In this document: one piece after another, positions 8,928 through 18,056 of the stretch
Numbering within the stretch: the first letter of the stretch is position 1
Layout of the letters: every line of letters begins with the position of its first letter
DNA from: Siminovitchia thermophila
GTDB taxonomy: Bacteria > Bacillota > Bacilli > Bacillales > Bacillaceae_C
Assembly: GCF_016909185.1 (NCBI RefSeq)
Contig: NZ_JAFBFH010000010.1
Location: forward strand, 1 to 64,000
Reading direction: 5' to 3'
DNA length: 64,000 bases
Made by a program: the position numbers and the translations under genes
The notes under the pieces: model-generated
Told to the model about the DNA's origin: nothing
The model's database searches: none
Seen by the model: only the letters and a program-made list of their open reading frames with translations

Positions 8928-9674
8928 TTAATGCTTGGCACGTCTTAAAAAGCTTGGGTAGGCAAAGAAGGCAATGATGAAGCCAACCGCACCGAATACG
9001 AGCAAAATGAGACTGGCGATCAAAAAATCAGTGTAAGTCAATGTTCCGGTCATCGCTTCTTGAAACGCATTATGCGCCCAATACTGCGGCGTTAGCTTTC
9101 CAACTTTTTGGAAAAGTGCCGGCATCGCCTCCATTGGCATCCAAAGCCCGCCTAATAACGCGCCGCCTAAAGTGATGACTTGTGTAATCGCGACTCCCAT
9201 ATTGCTAGTACGGATGAATAAAGATAAAGCTAACCCTAGTCCGGTAATACAAAATGTCAGAATAAGTGCTAACATACCGAGCAATAAAGGTTGTTCAATT
9301 GGAAAATTATAAACTATTTTTCCAAAGGCAAGCAACACAATCATTTGAATAAATACAATCACTACATACGGTAACCATTTTCCGAAAAGATAAGCGTACG
9401 GAGAAAGGGGAGTACTCGCAAGGCGTGCCACCATTCCTTTATCACGGTCTTCAATAAACGAAAAACCCATGGAGATCATAATGAAAAAAACGAACATGAC
9501 GGTGTATCCAGGTACGATCGAGATAATCACATACTCTTTATCGGCTCCTTCTGTCCCGGCGGTAAAGATTGAAATAAATAAAACGGTAAAAATGATTGGT
9601 AAAAGAAATGTCCAAAAATAGAGTCCTTTATCTTGCGCGTTTTTTATCATTTCCATTTGAAAAATGGCTTTCAT
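8928..9674 (-). CDS. ABC-2 type transporter permease
   Basis: 248 residues with six hydrophobic segments and the ABC2 membrane architecture of drug or lipid exporters. The loop after the second segment (EDRDKGMVARLASTPLSPYAYL) is typical of the family. GGGAGG precedes the ATG. It lies 21 bases after its ATPase gene and 25 bases before the LytTR gene, giving one four-gene operon. Substrate unknown; antimicrobial export is the usual role for such sets. Confidence 0.88.
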   Translation of the reverse strand: MKAIFQMEMIKNAQDKGLYFWTFLLPIIFTVLFISIFTAGTEGADKEYVIISIVPGYTVMFVFFIMISMGFSFIEDRDKGMVARLASTPLSPYAYLFGKWLPYVVIVFIQMIVLLAFGKIVYNFPIEQPLLLGMLALILTFCITGLGLALSLFIRTSNMGVAITQVITLGGALLGGLWMPMEAMPALFQKVGKLTPQYWAHNAFQEAMTGTLTYTDFLIASLILLVFGAVGFIIAFFAYPSFLRRAKH

Positions 9675-9695
9675 GGTTATTCCCTCCCATCAGTT

Positions 9696-10601
9696 TTAAG
9701 CACGAAGCTCCGTTCCAGTCAGTTTGAAAAATATATCTTCTAATGTAGGATGGGTAAGTTCAAATTGCTTTAACACCACCTTTTTCTCCCTGCATACACG
9801 CAACACTTCCTCCATTGTCAGCATAGGATTGGCCGTTGTGATCTTGTATCCATTTTTATATGGTGCCACATCACCAGAAACTTGGATATCCTCAAGTAAT
9901 TTTTCACGATGATGACATGTGAAAAATAGCGCAGGGACGGCATACTTTTCAATCAATTTGTCAATTGTGTCATGTTCTATTAATATTCCTTTATCAATAA
10001 ATGCGACTTCATCACAAATCTTATTTACTTCCTCTATATAATGACTAGAGTAGATAATGGTGCGATTTTCAGTTTTCATTTGCTGAATCATGTCTAAAAT
10101 ATACCGTCTTGATTGTGGATCAATCCCCACTGTCGGCTCATCCATAATAATGAATTGCGGCTCATTCATTAGGGCGCACCCAATATTTAAGCGGCGTTTC
10201 ATACCACCTGAAAAAGTTTTCACTTTATCTTTTTTTCTCGCGCTCAAACCGATATAATGCAGTACTTTCTCCGCCTGTTGTTGCAACGCTTTTCCCCGTA
10301 ACTGATACATCCTGCCAAAGAAATACAAGTTTTGTAAGGCAGAGACGTTTTCTTCTAAACAAATATCTTGGGGAACGTATCCGATTGTTCGCTTCTGATC
10401 AGTATTGGCCGCGCTCGTAAATGTGACTTTTCCTTCATAATCTTGAACAATGTGGACAATGATTTTCAAAAGAGTCGACTTCCCTGCACCATTAGGTCCC
10501 ACTAAACCCAAACAAGTCCCCTTGTTCAGATTGAGGGAAATCTTATGTAAAGCTTTTATTTTTCCGTAATGTTTACTCACATTGTTTATCGCTAACATCA
10601 T
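9696..10601 (-). CDS. ABC transporter ATP-binding protein
   Basis: About 301 residues. Walker A GPNGAGKST, Q-loop GYVPQD, signature FSGGMKRRL, Walker B FIIMDEPTVGID and a switch histidine (IIYSSH) are all present, followed by a C-terminal extension common in drug-export ATPases. The ATG at 10601 is preferred over the GTG at 10610 because AAGGTGG then sits 6 bases upstream. It is the first gene of the exporter operon and partners the permease at 8928-9674. Confidence 0.9.
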   Translation of the reverse strand: MMLAINNVSKHYGKIKALHKISLNLNKGTCLGLVGPNGAGKSTLLKIIVHIVQDYEGKVTFTSAANTDQKRTIGYVPQDICLEENVSALQNLYFFGRMYQLRGKALQQQAEKVLHYIGLSARKKDKVKTFSGGMKRRLNIGCALMNEPQFIIMDEPTVGIDPQSRRYILDMIQQMKTENRTIIYSSHYIEEVNKICDEVAFIDKGILIEHDTIDKLIEKYAVPALFFTCHHREKLLEDIQVSGDVAPYKNGYKITTANPMLTMEEVLRVCREKKVVLKQFELTHPTLEDIFFKLTGTELRA

Positions 10602-11268
10602 GGCCACCACCTTATATAGATGTTTTTATCATAAAATACAAGGGGGGAAAACAGGTGGAATACTGCATAACATCACTCTTTTTTCGCACAAGATGCCAGC
10701 ATTTATGTTTCACCATAAAAAAAAGCTCCAAGAAACAGGCGTTACTAGTTTCATAGAGCATTTCCAAAATATAATGTTACGACAAACCCTTATTTCGTTC
10801 TCTTGAGAGAAAACAGGATATAGAGACTCTTCTCCCCTTAAAGCTGATGGACATTCACTGTTCCAGGTATATCAATTGTTGAACTGTTAGTAAAATCGGA
10901 GAGTTCTCGCAGTATGATCGTCCTGGCCAAAAGCTTTAATGTCCAGCACAACATTATCAAACGCTAGTAGACTGCAAAAATATCTCAATAAAGTTGCCGG
11001 AACCGGAACAACTTTCCGTAGGCTCCAAGAGCTCAGAGTGAGCATTATCCACCTCGTCCTGTATTTACGAAGGATTGTCCTTGCCAGCGAGGTGAACTGC
11101 TTCATACTGGATAAATGGCGGTTCGCTTTTATACATCATTTGAAAATCATTATCTTAAAAACGATTTGACTCGTTGAAAAAAACATTGCCAGTATCTAAA
11201 ACTCACCAAGACCTTTTTCAGATACCGGCAGTGACTGAGATTAATCAATTCATATGAAACATCAGCCT
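10602..11268. other. Gene-free stretch downstream of the PucR gene
   Basis: No gene is recognised. Overlapping frames at about 10887-11170 on both strands lack start sites and resemble a decayed insertion more than a gene. A hairpin with arms TGCCAGTATCT (11187) and AGATACCGGCA (11220) lies 39 bases beyond the end of the minus-strand PucR gene. It may act as its terminator, though it has no clear T-run. Confidence 0.4.
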
Positions 11269-12963
11269 TTACAAGAGTGTCCGGCTTTTCATATGTTGGT
11301 TCCATAATTTTAAGGCAAAATATATATTAAATCTTTTATCATGATCAGAAAATATATGTTCATCAGCAAAAATTTCTTTTATTTTTTGAATCCTATATCG
11401 GACGGTATTGGGATGGACAAATAAGCTTTCTGCAGTCTCTTTATAATGTAAGTTATGATCAACAAAACGTTCCAAAGTAACCAATAGTTCATTTTGCCGA
11501 TCGGGTTCCAATGCCAATAGCGGGCGTAATGTTTGTTCATAATACTTGACTAAATAATAATCCGTATCTTGATTTGTAAAAACTTGAAGAAATCCAATAT
11601 CATCAAATGAACTAAACCTTTCCTTGTTTTTCATGCAGTGTTTAATAGCGGCAAGCGCTTCTTTGAAAGCTTTGTACAAGCTTTCTGTTTCTGCACCGCT
11701 CACACCGATATAAAAATGTAAGAAAAAAAAGACCTTATTCATCATCGCGGCTACATTCCGTAAAAGCTCTTGTTGATAATGTTTGGTCTCTGATGAAATA
11801 AAAATAATCAATTTGTTTTTATACCATGTTGAAAAATCGTTTTTGAGCAGATATGGTTCAATAGACTTACGAACGCGCACTTTCAGATTTTCTACATACT
11901 TCGCATGCTCTTCTTTTTGACCAACTTGTTTCACCCTTACATCCATGACGATTAACAAGGATTTATCTTGAATTTGAAACCCTATTTTCTCAAAAAGCGC
12001 TTGGGCTTTCTTTACATTGTTTTTTTCAAAAAGCTCGCGATTTGCTTCGTCCTCTATTTTTGACCTTGCTTCATATAAGGTATCTTTTTCAATAGATAGC
12101 GCTTCTACTGTACTTTCCAATAGTTTATAAGTAAATACTTTGTTTTTGCTTAACAAGACAAAAATGACCGATCGAAGATAATGATGGTTCATCACCGGCT
12201 CTGCTAATACTGCCATGGAACTGCCCCCATCTGTTATCTCGATTTGTAATCTGTTGCCGTTTATAAATAACTTAAACACTTCTTCACGATTCATAAACGA
12301 TTGGAACTGGTCACTTTCAAATACAAATCGCAACCTGGAAGATGCCGGCAAATGAACAATAGTAAGCGGTTTCATATTGACATCAGTTAAAATCATTTCT
12401 ACTTCCGTCAGTCGCTTAACGTTATGCAGCATTTCTTTCAAGTTTATATGGTGTGATAAAAATTGAAAATATAGTTGATTGACTTCATTAAGTGTATCAA
12501 TTTCTTGATGTTGTTTTTTCATTTTTAAGTTGAAAATCAATTCGATTATTTCGGCATAAGTGACTGTAGGAAATACTTGGAAAACAGGAAAATGAAAGCG
12601 TCTGGCAAATTCCAAAGTCTCGTGAAAAATTTCCTGTTTTTCATGGATATTGCCGGGGTGAAAAACGAGACAAGCCGCCTTTCCTTTTATAAGTTGCTGT
12701 AACAGGGATAGCTGAAGCTCTTTCGTATGAAAGTTTTGGATCGTAGTGAGCGCTAATTCATTACCTTTCAACCAAGAACCGAACTCTTTCACTTCTATGA
12801 CAGATACTTTCTGAATCATTCTGTCACGCTTCGGAGGAACTAGTACTTTTTGGAAAATAGATGTAAAGTGAACGATTTCTTTAACACTTACCCCATGCTT
12901 TATCATGTTTTGTTGTTCATTCTGAAAATCTTGAGCGCCAACAACTTTATACGTAATGTTCAA
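11269..12963 (-). CDS. PucR family transcriptional regulator
   Basis: 564 residues: a PucR N-terminal ligand-sensing domain (about residues 25-150), a central GGDEF-like region and a C-terminal HTH_30 domain with the hallmark ESLFVHPNTVRYRIQKIKEIF. The TTG start at 12963 is chosen because GGGGGAGG lies 5 bases upstream. It is divergent from putP, with a 460-base intergenic region between. PucR proteins activate purine, proline or amino acid catabolic genes. Given the neighbour it may control putP or a distant operon; the ligand is unknown. Confidence 0.88.
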   Translation of the reverse strand: MNITYKVVGAQDFQNEQQNMIKHGVSVKEIVHFTSIFQKVLVPPKRDRMIQKVSVIEVKEFGSWLKGNELALTTIQNFHTKELQLSLLQQLIKGKAACLVFHPGNIHEKQEIFHETLEFARRFHFPVFQVFPTVTYAEIIELIFNLKMKKQHQEIDTLNEVNQLYFQFLSHHINLKEMLHNVKRLTEVEMILTDVNMKPLTIVHLPASSRLRFVFESDQFQSFMNREEVFKLFINGNRLQIEITDGGSSMAVLAEPVMNHHYLRSVIFVLLSKNKVFTYKLLESTVEALSIEKDTLYEARSKIEDEANRELFEKNNVKKAQALFEKIGFQIQDKSLLIVMDVRVKQVGQKEEHAKYVENLKVRVRKSIEPYLLKNDFSTWYKNKLIIFISSETKHYQQELLRNVAAMMNKVFFFLHFYIGVSGAETESLYKAFKEALAAIKHCMKNKERFSSFDDIGFLQVFTNQDTDYYLVKYYEQTLRPLLALEPDRQNELLVTLERFVDHNLHYKETAESLFVHPNTVRYRIQKIKEIFADEHIFSDHDKRFNIYFALKLWNQHMKSRTLL

Positions 12964-13423
12964 TGAAACCTCCCCCTTACTATCCTGTTCACTGTACTAA
13001 ATACCATTTTGCTAAAAACGTAATTCAGTAACCTATGAAAGCACTCCTCCATGTAGTGGCTTTAGGCTGACAAAACCTCCTTTCCAGCGAGAAAATTTGA
13101 CATAACGGTTAATAATTTGTAATGTCTTCACTCCAAACGCCCCCAAAAATTTGCTATAATTCGATTAAAGCACTTCTGTTTTAAACCTCACCGCGTATTC
13201 TTTAAGGTTTGATTCATAAGAGCTGCGCTTATAGCTGTTCATGCAACTTATCGGATTTTACGTGCTCATATCTTATTTTTTCGTCGTAGATGATACACCA
13301 GATTTCTATGATCTTGGTTCGACAATAAGATGGCGGCTTCCACCATACTCCTTAATTGAACCTTATTTTATCATTAATCAAGTTGGCATAGGCCCAAAAA
13401 ACGGAACAAGGAGAGATAAAAAC
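12964..13423. promoter_or_regulatory. Divergent control region and long putP leader
   Basis: This 460-base region separates pucR-like (minus) and putP (plus). It contains the sigma-A promoter at 13097-13125 and a second TATAAT at 13155-13160 preceded by TTTGC, an extended -10 look. Either promoter gives a putP leader of about 230-290 bases. The leader is open in the putP frame from 13241, but the only good RBS is at the annotated start. No known riboswitch was recognised. Confidence 0.55.
13097..13125 (+). promoter_or_regulatory. Sigma-A promoter upstream of putP
   Basis: A perfect -35 TTGACA (13097-13102), a 17-base spacer and -10 TAATGT (13120-13125). This is the strongest promoter-like sequence in the divergent region and points toward putP. 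Confidence 0.6.
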
Positions 13424-14890
13424 ATGTCAGATGAAGCCTTAAAGTTATTGACGATAGTGATTTATATGTTGTTAATGCTGTTCATTGGCTGGGTAGCCTA
13501 CCGAAGAACAAAGGATCTAACGGATTATATGCTTGGCGGTCGTTCGCTTGGACCAGCAGTAACAGCACTTAGCGCGGGTGCTTCAGATATGAGCGGATGG
13601 CTGCTAATGGGATTGCCCGGCGCTATTTATGCAAGCGGTTTAACAAGTGTCTGGATTGCCGTCGGGCTGACGATTGGCGCCTATTTGAACTGGCTATTTG
13701 TAGCTCCCCGGCTCCGCACATATACACAAGCGAGCAATGACTCTATTACCATTCCTTCTTTCTTGGAGAACCGTTTGAAGGACAATACGAAACTGTTGCG
13801 AATCGTATCCGCACTTGTCATTTTAATATTTTTTACTTTTTATGTTTCGTCCGGCCTTGTCGCCGGAGCGGTTTTCTTTGAAAGCTCTTTCGGGTTTGGC
13901 TACCAGCAAGGACTGCTGATTATTGCGGGTGTCGTTGTCGCCTACACACTGTTCGGCGGATTTCTAGCCGTAAGCTGGACTGATTTTGCCCAAGGATTGA
14001 TCATGCTTACCGCCCTACTCATTGTTCCTGCGCTGGCTGTAACTCAAACGGGCGGTCCGGCAGAAACAGTGAGTATCATTAAGTCAATTGATCCTACTCT
14101 GTTAACCTTTTTCAAGGATACGACATTTATCGGAATCATTTCATTTCTCGCATGGGGGCTTGGATATGTGGGGCAACCCCATATTATCGTTCGTTTTATG
14201 GCGATCAACTCGGTAAAAGAAACGAAGGTCGCCCGCCGCATCGGGATGGGCTGGATGATTCTTTCCCTCATTGGCGCTGTTTTGACGGCTCTGATTGGAA
14301 TTGCCTACTTCCATACAACGAATACGACGTTGCATGATAAGGAGGCTGTCTTTATTGAGCTTGGACAAATTCTTTTCCACCCGCTGTTTGCCGGATTTAT
14401 ACTGGCGGCCATTCTGGCGGCGATTATGAGTACGGTTTCTTCACAGCTAATCGTTACATCGAGCGCATTGACAGAGGACTTGTACAAATTATTATTCCGC
14501 CGGGCCGCAAGCGACAAGGAACTTGTATCATTCGGCCGTTTGGCTGTATTAGCCGTAGCAATAGTCGCTTACATTTTGAGTTCCAACAAAACGGAAACGA
14601 TATTAAACCTGGTTGCCCATGCTTGGGCGGGTTTTGGCGCCTCGTTCGGACCGATTATCGTCTTAAGCTTGTATTGGAGGAAACTGACGAACTGGGGAGC
14701 AATTGCCGGAATGGTTTCCGGTGCGATCACTGTCCTTGTTTGGCAATGGACGGGGTCGGAATTGTATGAAATTGTGCCCGGTTTTTTAATCAACCTATTA
14801 GTGGCCGTTATTATCAGCCTGGCCACATATAAACGCAACGAAGAAATCGAAAAAGAATTTGATGAAAGTCTTCGTTTGCTGAAAGAGTAA
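13424..14890 (+). CDS. putP: Sodium/proline symporter
   Basis: 488 residues and about 13 transmembrane segments, typical of the SSS family. The start of the family signature, RRTKDLTDYMLGGRSLGPAVTALSAGASDMSGWL, is close to known PutP proteins, including the Ser-Asp region used for sodium and proline binding. The ATG at 13424 is chosen because AAGGAG lies upstream and the length then matches PutP. A terminator follows at 14901, and a PutR-like regulator gene lies 102 bases downstream. It imports L-proline for catabolism by PutB, encoded 10 kb away. Confidence 0.92.
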   Translation: MSDEALKLLTIVIYMLLMLFIGWVAYRRTKDLTDYMLGGRSLGPAVTALSAGASDMSGWLLMGLPGAIYASGLTSVWIAVGLTIGAYLNWLFVAPRLRTYTQASNDSITIPSFLENRLKDNTKLLRIVSALVILIFFTFYVSSGLVAGAVFFESSFGFGYQQGLLIIAGVVVAYTLFGGFLAVSWTDFAQGLIMLTALLIVPALAVTQTGGPAETVSIIKSIDPTLLTFFKDTTFIGIISFLAWGLGYVGQPHIIVRFMAINSVKETKVARRIGMGWMILSLIGAVLTALIGIAYFHTTNTTLHDKEAVFIELGQILFHPLFAGFILAAILAAIMSTVSSQLIVTSSALTEDLYKLLFRRAASDKELVSFGRLAVLAVAIVAYILSSNKTETILNLVAHAWAGFGASFGPIIVLSLYWRKLTNWGAIAGMVSGAITVLVWQWTGSELYEIVPGFLINLLVAVIISLATYKRNEEIEKEFDESLRLLKE

Positions 14891-14900
14891 GTTTTTTTCT

Positions 14901-14927
14901 GTCGGGGAAGCGATTCCCCGGCTTTTT
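14901..14927 (+). terminator. Intrinsic terminator after putP
   Basis: Arms GTCGGGGAA and TTCCCCGGC around GCGA, followed by TTTTT. It begins 10 bases after the putP stop codon. Confidence 0.9.
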
Positions 14928-14992
14928 CATGCATTCGGGAAAATATGATAAAATAGCGATAGCTGGATTTTCTTGGGATAGAGGGGATTGGA

Positions 14993-16222
14993 ATGGAGCG
15001 CATGTTGGAAAAAGTCATGATGATGACAAATATAGAGGAGATTACGGAAGCAATCAGCGGCTATTTAAAAAAACCGGTCGTTATCGAAGACGACCAATTT
15101 TCCTTACTAGCTTACAGCTCTTTCTATATTGAGCAATTTGACGAAGCAAATAAGCAAACGATCTTTTCCAAACGCTGGCCAATCTCCATCTTGGAAATGT
15201 TCATGGACAAAGGCATTGTGACACAGTTAAAAACGAGCCCCAAGCCATTTCGCGTAAAGCAAATCAAGGAAATAGGCTTGAACCAGCGCATCGTCGCAAG
15301 TATGAGGTATAAGGACCACATTCTCGGCTATATATGGATACAGGAAACCGGCAAACCGCTGACGGAGGCTGAACTTGACTTTATTGATGAAGTTTCCCAT
15401 CATGTCGGAAAAATCCTGTATCAAAAAAAACAATTGAAATTAAAAAAAGATCAGGAGAAAAATGATTTCTATAAAAAAATCATGGAAGATGAATTTCAAA
15501 CCGAAGCTCAGGTCAAGTGGGAGGCCGCCAATGTCAACCTCCCCATCCCGGATTCCTACATTATTTGCGTATTTACAGTGGGGCAAACAAGCGAAGATGT
15601 TTTTGGGGAGCTGCTGGAAAAATCCGGCCTTTTTTCAAATGCCCTGAAACTACCTACCCACCTTTTTATCGACCAATTAAAAATTATCGTCATGATTGGC
15701 AGCAACCTGTCACACCGTGGGGAGCTCGTTGATGGCGCCAATGAATTGACAACCACCGTCCTGAGCCAGTTCAACGGCCAGCGAATATACGCGGGAATCA
15801 GCACGGAGCGTTCCTCCATCCTTCACTTGAAAAAAAGCTACATGGAAGCAATGGAAGTGATCAAAACAGCGAAGTTTGTCGGGCTGGACTCCCTTCCATC
15901 CTTTGAATATAAAAAACTTGGCTTGTTCCGTTACCTGGAATCAATTTCCCAATACCAGAAAAAAATGAATTACGTAAACGAAGATCTGCTGAAACTACAG
16001 CAAAAAGACAAAGAAGACCACACGAGCTTGCTCCATACGCTTGAAGTCTACTTGTCGAAAAATTGCCGCTTAAAGCCTACGGCGGAAAGGCTATTTATCC
16101 ACATAAACACGCTCAAATACCGTTTGAACCAAATTACCGAATTAACGTCCATCTCATTCGACAACTTTCAGACGAACTGTCAATTATATATAGATTTGCA
16201 GATGTTAAAAATTAATGAGTGA
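14993..16222 (+). CDS. PutR-like PucR family activator of proline use
   Basis: 409 residues, close in size to PutR of Bacillus subtilis. A variable N-terminal sensing region is followed by the C-terminal HTH_30 motif (CRLKPTAERLFIHINTLKYRLNQITEL). RBS GAGGGG precedes the ATG. A weak TATGATAAAAT promoter lies in the gap after the putP terminator, so it is likely transcribed separately. In B. subtilis PutR responds to proline and activates put genes, so control of putP here is likely (family knowledge plus position). Confidence 0.85.
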   Translation: MERMLEKVMMMTNIEEITEAISGYLKKPVVIEDDQFSLLAYSSFYIEQFDEANKQTIFSKRWPISILEMFMDKGIVTQLKTSPKPFRVKQIKEIGLNQRIVASMRYKDHILGYIWIQETGKPLTEAELDFIDEVSHHVGKILYQKKQLKLKKDQEKNDFYKKIMEDEFQTEAQVKWEAANVNLPIPDSYIICVFTVGQTSEDVFGELLEKSGLFSNALKLPTHLFIDQLKIIVMIGSNLSHRGELVDGANELTTTVLSQFNGQRIYAGISTERSSILHLKKSYMEAMEVIKTAKFVGLDSLPSFEYKKLGLFRYLESISQYQKKMNYVNEDLLKLQQKDKEDHTSLLHTLEVYLSKNCRLKPTAERLFIHINTLKYRLNQITELTSISFDNFQTNCQLYIDLQMLKINE

Positions 16223-16290
16223 GAATCTACGGAAGGTTGTCCAAAAAAATGAGATGGTACATGTTATCTCAACGCTTTTACATAAAAAAA

Positions 16291-16323
16291 GCCATCGTCC
16301 AAAAGCCAAAAATCGACGATGGC
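16291..16323 (-). terminator. Minus-strand terminator with no obvious gene upstream
   Basis: Arms GCCATCGTC (16291) and GACGATGGC (16315), 15-base loop. On the minus strand the hairpin is followed by TTTTTTTA; on the plus strand there is no T-run. Upstream on the minus strand lies only about 70 bases of unassigned DNA and then an IS3 relic. It may end an unrecognised small RNA or a former gene. Confidence 0.65.
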
Positions 16324-16393
16324 CTCCCTACTTCGGTCATGCACAACTACGTTCCGACTTTCGGGTCTCCACGTTTGACGGGCACGCTCCACC

Positions 16394-16735
16394 TTGAACT
16401 GTACCCAATTGTTGGAAAAGTTGAACAATGAATGAAGGCCCCCTGTCAAAATAAATAGCGGTTTTAAGCGGCATTCGTCCCGGAGTTTCAAGGAGCTAAT
16501 GCCGTTTAACGCTCCCCGTAACGAATGTGATTGTAACACTATATATAATGTTCAACCGCAATACTCAATTCTTCAAAAGTTGAATACCGTTGTAGATAAT
16601 ATTTTTTACATTTGAATATTCCCCGTAAACACTCCATAGATCCATCATCAATATATCTTCCTGCACGTGACACACTAAGTATATTCATTTCATCAATCTT
16701 TCTTTCAAGCCATGTGATGTATCATTTTTTTCGCT
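16394..16735 (-). mobile_element. Decayed IS3-family insertion sequence, 3' end of orfB
   Basis: Read on the minus strand, the frame gives YITWLERKIDEMN, then SRAGRYIDDGSMECL, then KCKKYYLQRYSTFEEL and VEHYI, a stop, and CYNHIRYGERLNG after a frameshift. This matches the C-terminal DDE integrase region of IS3/IS150-type transposases, including the final Glu-containing GSME block. The right end TGAACTGTACCC (16394-16405) matches IS3-type terminal repeats. The 5' part and left end are missing, so the element is dead. Confidence 0.8.
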
Positions 16736-16794
16736 TTGTATTGTTAAGCTTTTTAGAAAAAGCCAGTCATGCCCACTTCATGTGAATAACGAAC

Positions 16795-16823
16795 TTGTAA
16801 TGCGATGTACATCGTATTACAAT
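16795..16823 (+). promoter_or_regulatory. Sigma-A promoter of the padR operon
   Basis: TTGTAA (16795-16800), 17-base spacer, TACAAT (16818-16823). The operator palindrome lies almost wholly inside it. Confidence 0.8.
16798..16819 (+). promoter_or_regulatory. PadR-type operator
   Basis: Near-perfect 22-base palindrome with half-sites TAATGCGATGT and ACATCGTATTA (one mismatch), containing the ATGT/ACAT pattern typical of PadR sites. It covers the spacer between the -35 and -10 of the following promoter, an ideal position for autorepression by the PadR protein encoded 39 bases downstream. Confidence 0.8.
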
Positions 16824-16857
16824 ATTAAGTATATTGATTCTGAGAGAGGTGAAAGAA

Positions 16858-17187
16858 ATGGATAAGGAAATGATGAAAGGCAGTATAGATTTATTGCTCC
16901 TATCTTTGATTGCACAACGTGATTTATATGGGTACGAGATCATCAAAACGTTAAAGCAATTAAGTGAGAAAGCTTATGAAATGAGTGAAGGCACTCTTTA
17001 TCCCGCACTGAGACGACTAGAACGGAAACAGTGGGTAACTTCTTATTGGAGTGAAACGCAAGTTGGAAGGCGTAAATATTATAGCATTACCGATTTGGGT
17101 AAAAAGGAGCTTGAGGTTAAGAAGGAAAATTGGAATTTCATTCACAACCTCGTGAAAAAGAGTTCGGAGGGATTAGGTGAAATCTAA
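16858..17187 (+). CDS. PadR family transcriptional repressor
   Basis: 109 residues. Typical PadR winged helix: KGSIDLLLLSLIAQRDLYGYEIIKTL, then SEGTLYPALRRLERKQWV and GRRKYYSITDLGKKEL. The ATG at 16858 is chosen because GAGAGGTG lies 6 bases upstream. It overlaps the next gene by 11 bases, and the pairing with a HAAS-type membrane protein is common in Firmicutes. Small-molecule or antibiotic-responsive control of the operon is likely, with autorepression through the palindrome upstream. Confidence 0.92.
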   Translation: MDKEMMKGSIDLLLLSLIAQRDLYGYEIIKTLKQLSEKAYEMSEGTLYPALRRLERKQWVTSYWSETQVGRRKYYSITDLGKKELEVKKENWNFIHNLVKKSSEGLGEI

Positions 17188-18037
17188 TTTCAAATGCTAT
17201 GTTGAAAAAATACTACAGCAAACCGAGTGCAGAAATGAAGAAAAAGAAGACATAAGAGAAGAACTTCTCATTCATCTGGAACTTTCAAAAGAGGAACTGT
17301 TAAGAGAAGGGATGAATGAGAAAGAGGCTGAATTGGAAGCGATAGAACGTTTTGGATCAGAGGTAGAGATAGGATATCAATTGCAACAGTCCATTTTTCC
17401 ATACCGTAAAGAACTGATGCTGACATTATCTGTGACTTCCTTCGTTTTTTCTATCAGTGTCTACCTGCTTTCATTGTCTGTTGAGGGGGAAGCACATGTT
17501 GGCTGGTTAGTTCTATCTATGTTTGTTCATTCATTGATCTTGCTTATCTCTTTAAATCAAGTTGCTCAATTTAACCGTAGACGCTGGATGAATAGCATAC
17601 TCGTTACTCATATTATTACCTATTTATACGGGTATACAATTGTATCTTCTATTGATCATCCAGCTTTTTTGCCGTTCGCAATTCTTAGTTGGATGAACAT
17701 TCTTTTAGCACTCTTTTTGGTTTATCGAACAACCATTTATGAGCTTGACTTACAAAGTGAAATGGTAAAAGAGGCAAAATGGCTGCACCTTATTAATCTC
17801 GTTTTAGGTGTCATTGTCACTAGTGTCATATTATTTAACCTATGGATTGGAATGTGGTTGTTTGGCGGTTATCATCCATTCATGCTGCTACTAACGATTC
17901 CTTTTATATTGTGGATTTTATTATATTTTCTGCAGATGCGATTACTGAAAAAACACAAAAGAAGTGCTTTTGTTATTGCGATAATTTCAATTTTAATGAA
18001 TGCTTTCATACTCATTTATATTTATTTCCCGTTTTAA
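17177..18037 (+). CDS. HAAS/DUF1700-like membrane protein
   Basis: 286 residues. The N-terminal 65 residues are a charged helical HAAS-like domain (NEEKEDIREELLIHLELSKEELLREGMNEKEAELEAIERFG), followed by about six to seven hydrophobic segments. Start is GTG with CGGAGGG upstream, overlapping padR. Such proteins are thought to be anti-regulators or membrane partners controlled by PadR. A 65-base stretch of a second copy survives at 21681-21745. Confidence 0.82.
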   Translation: MKSNFKCYVEKILQQTECRNEEKEDIREELLIHLELSKEELLREGMNEKEAELEAIERFGSEVEIGYQLQQSIFPYRKELMLTLSVTSFVFSISVYLLSLSVEGEAHVGWLVLSMFVHSLILLISLNQVAQFNRRRWMNSILVTHIITYLYGYTIVSSIDHPAFLPFAILSWMNILLALFLVYRTTIYELDLQSEMVKEAKWLHLINLVLGVIVTSVILFNLWIGMWLFGGYHPFMLLLTIPFILWILLYFLQMRLLKKHKRSAFVIAIISILMNAFILIYIYFPF

Positions 18038-18056
18038 CAGACTAAGGAGGTTTACT

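Noticed and set aside
10887-11169. Small genes on both strands downstream of the PucR gene
   Set aside because: Mutually overlapping antisense frames without start signals or similarity that I can name.
13241-13423. N-terminal extension of PutP or a leader peptide
   Set aside because: The frame is open, but there is no RBS at its first ATG, the residues do not look like PutP, and a strong RBS sits at 13424.
16394-16560. Apparent long structured small RNA on the minus strand
   Set aside because: The foldable arms around AATGCCG coincide with the 3' end of an IS3-family transposase and its terminal sequence, so the structure is explained by the relic. Only the terminator at 16291-16323 stays open.
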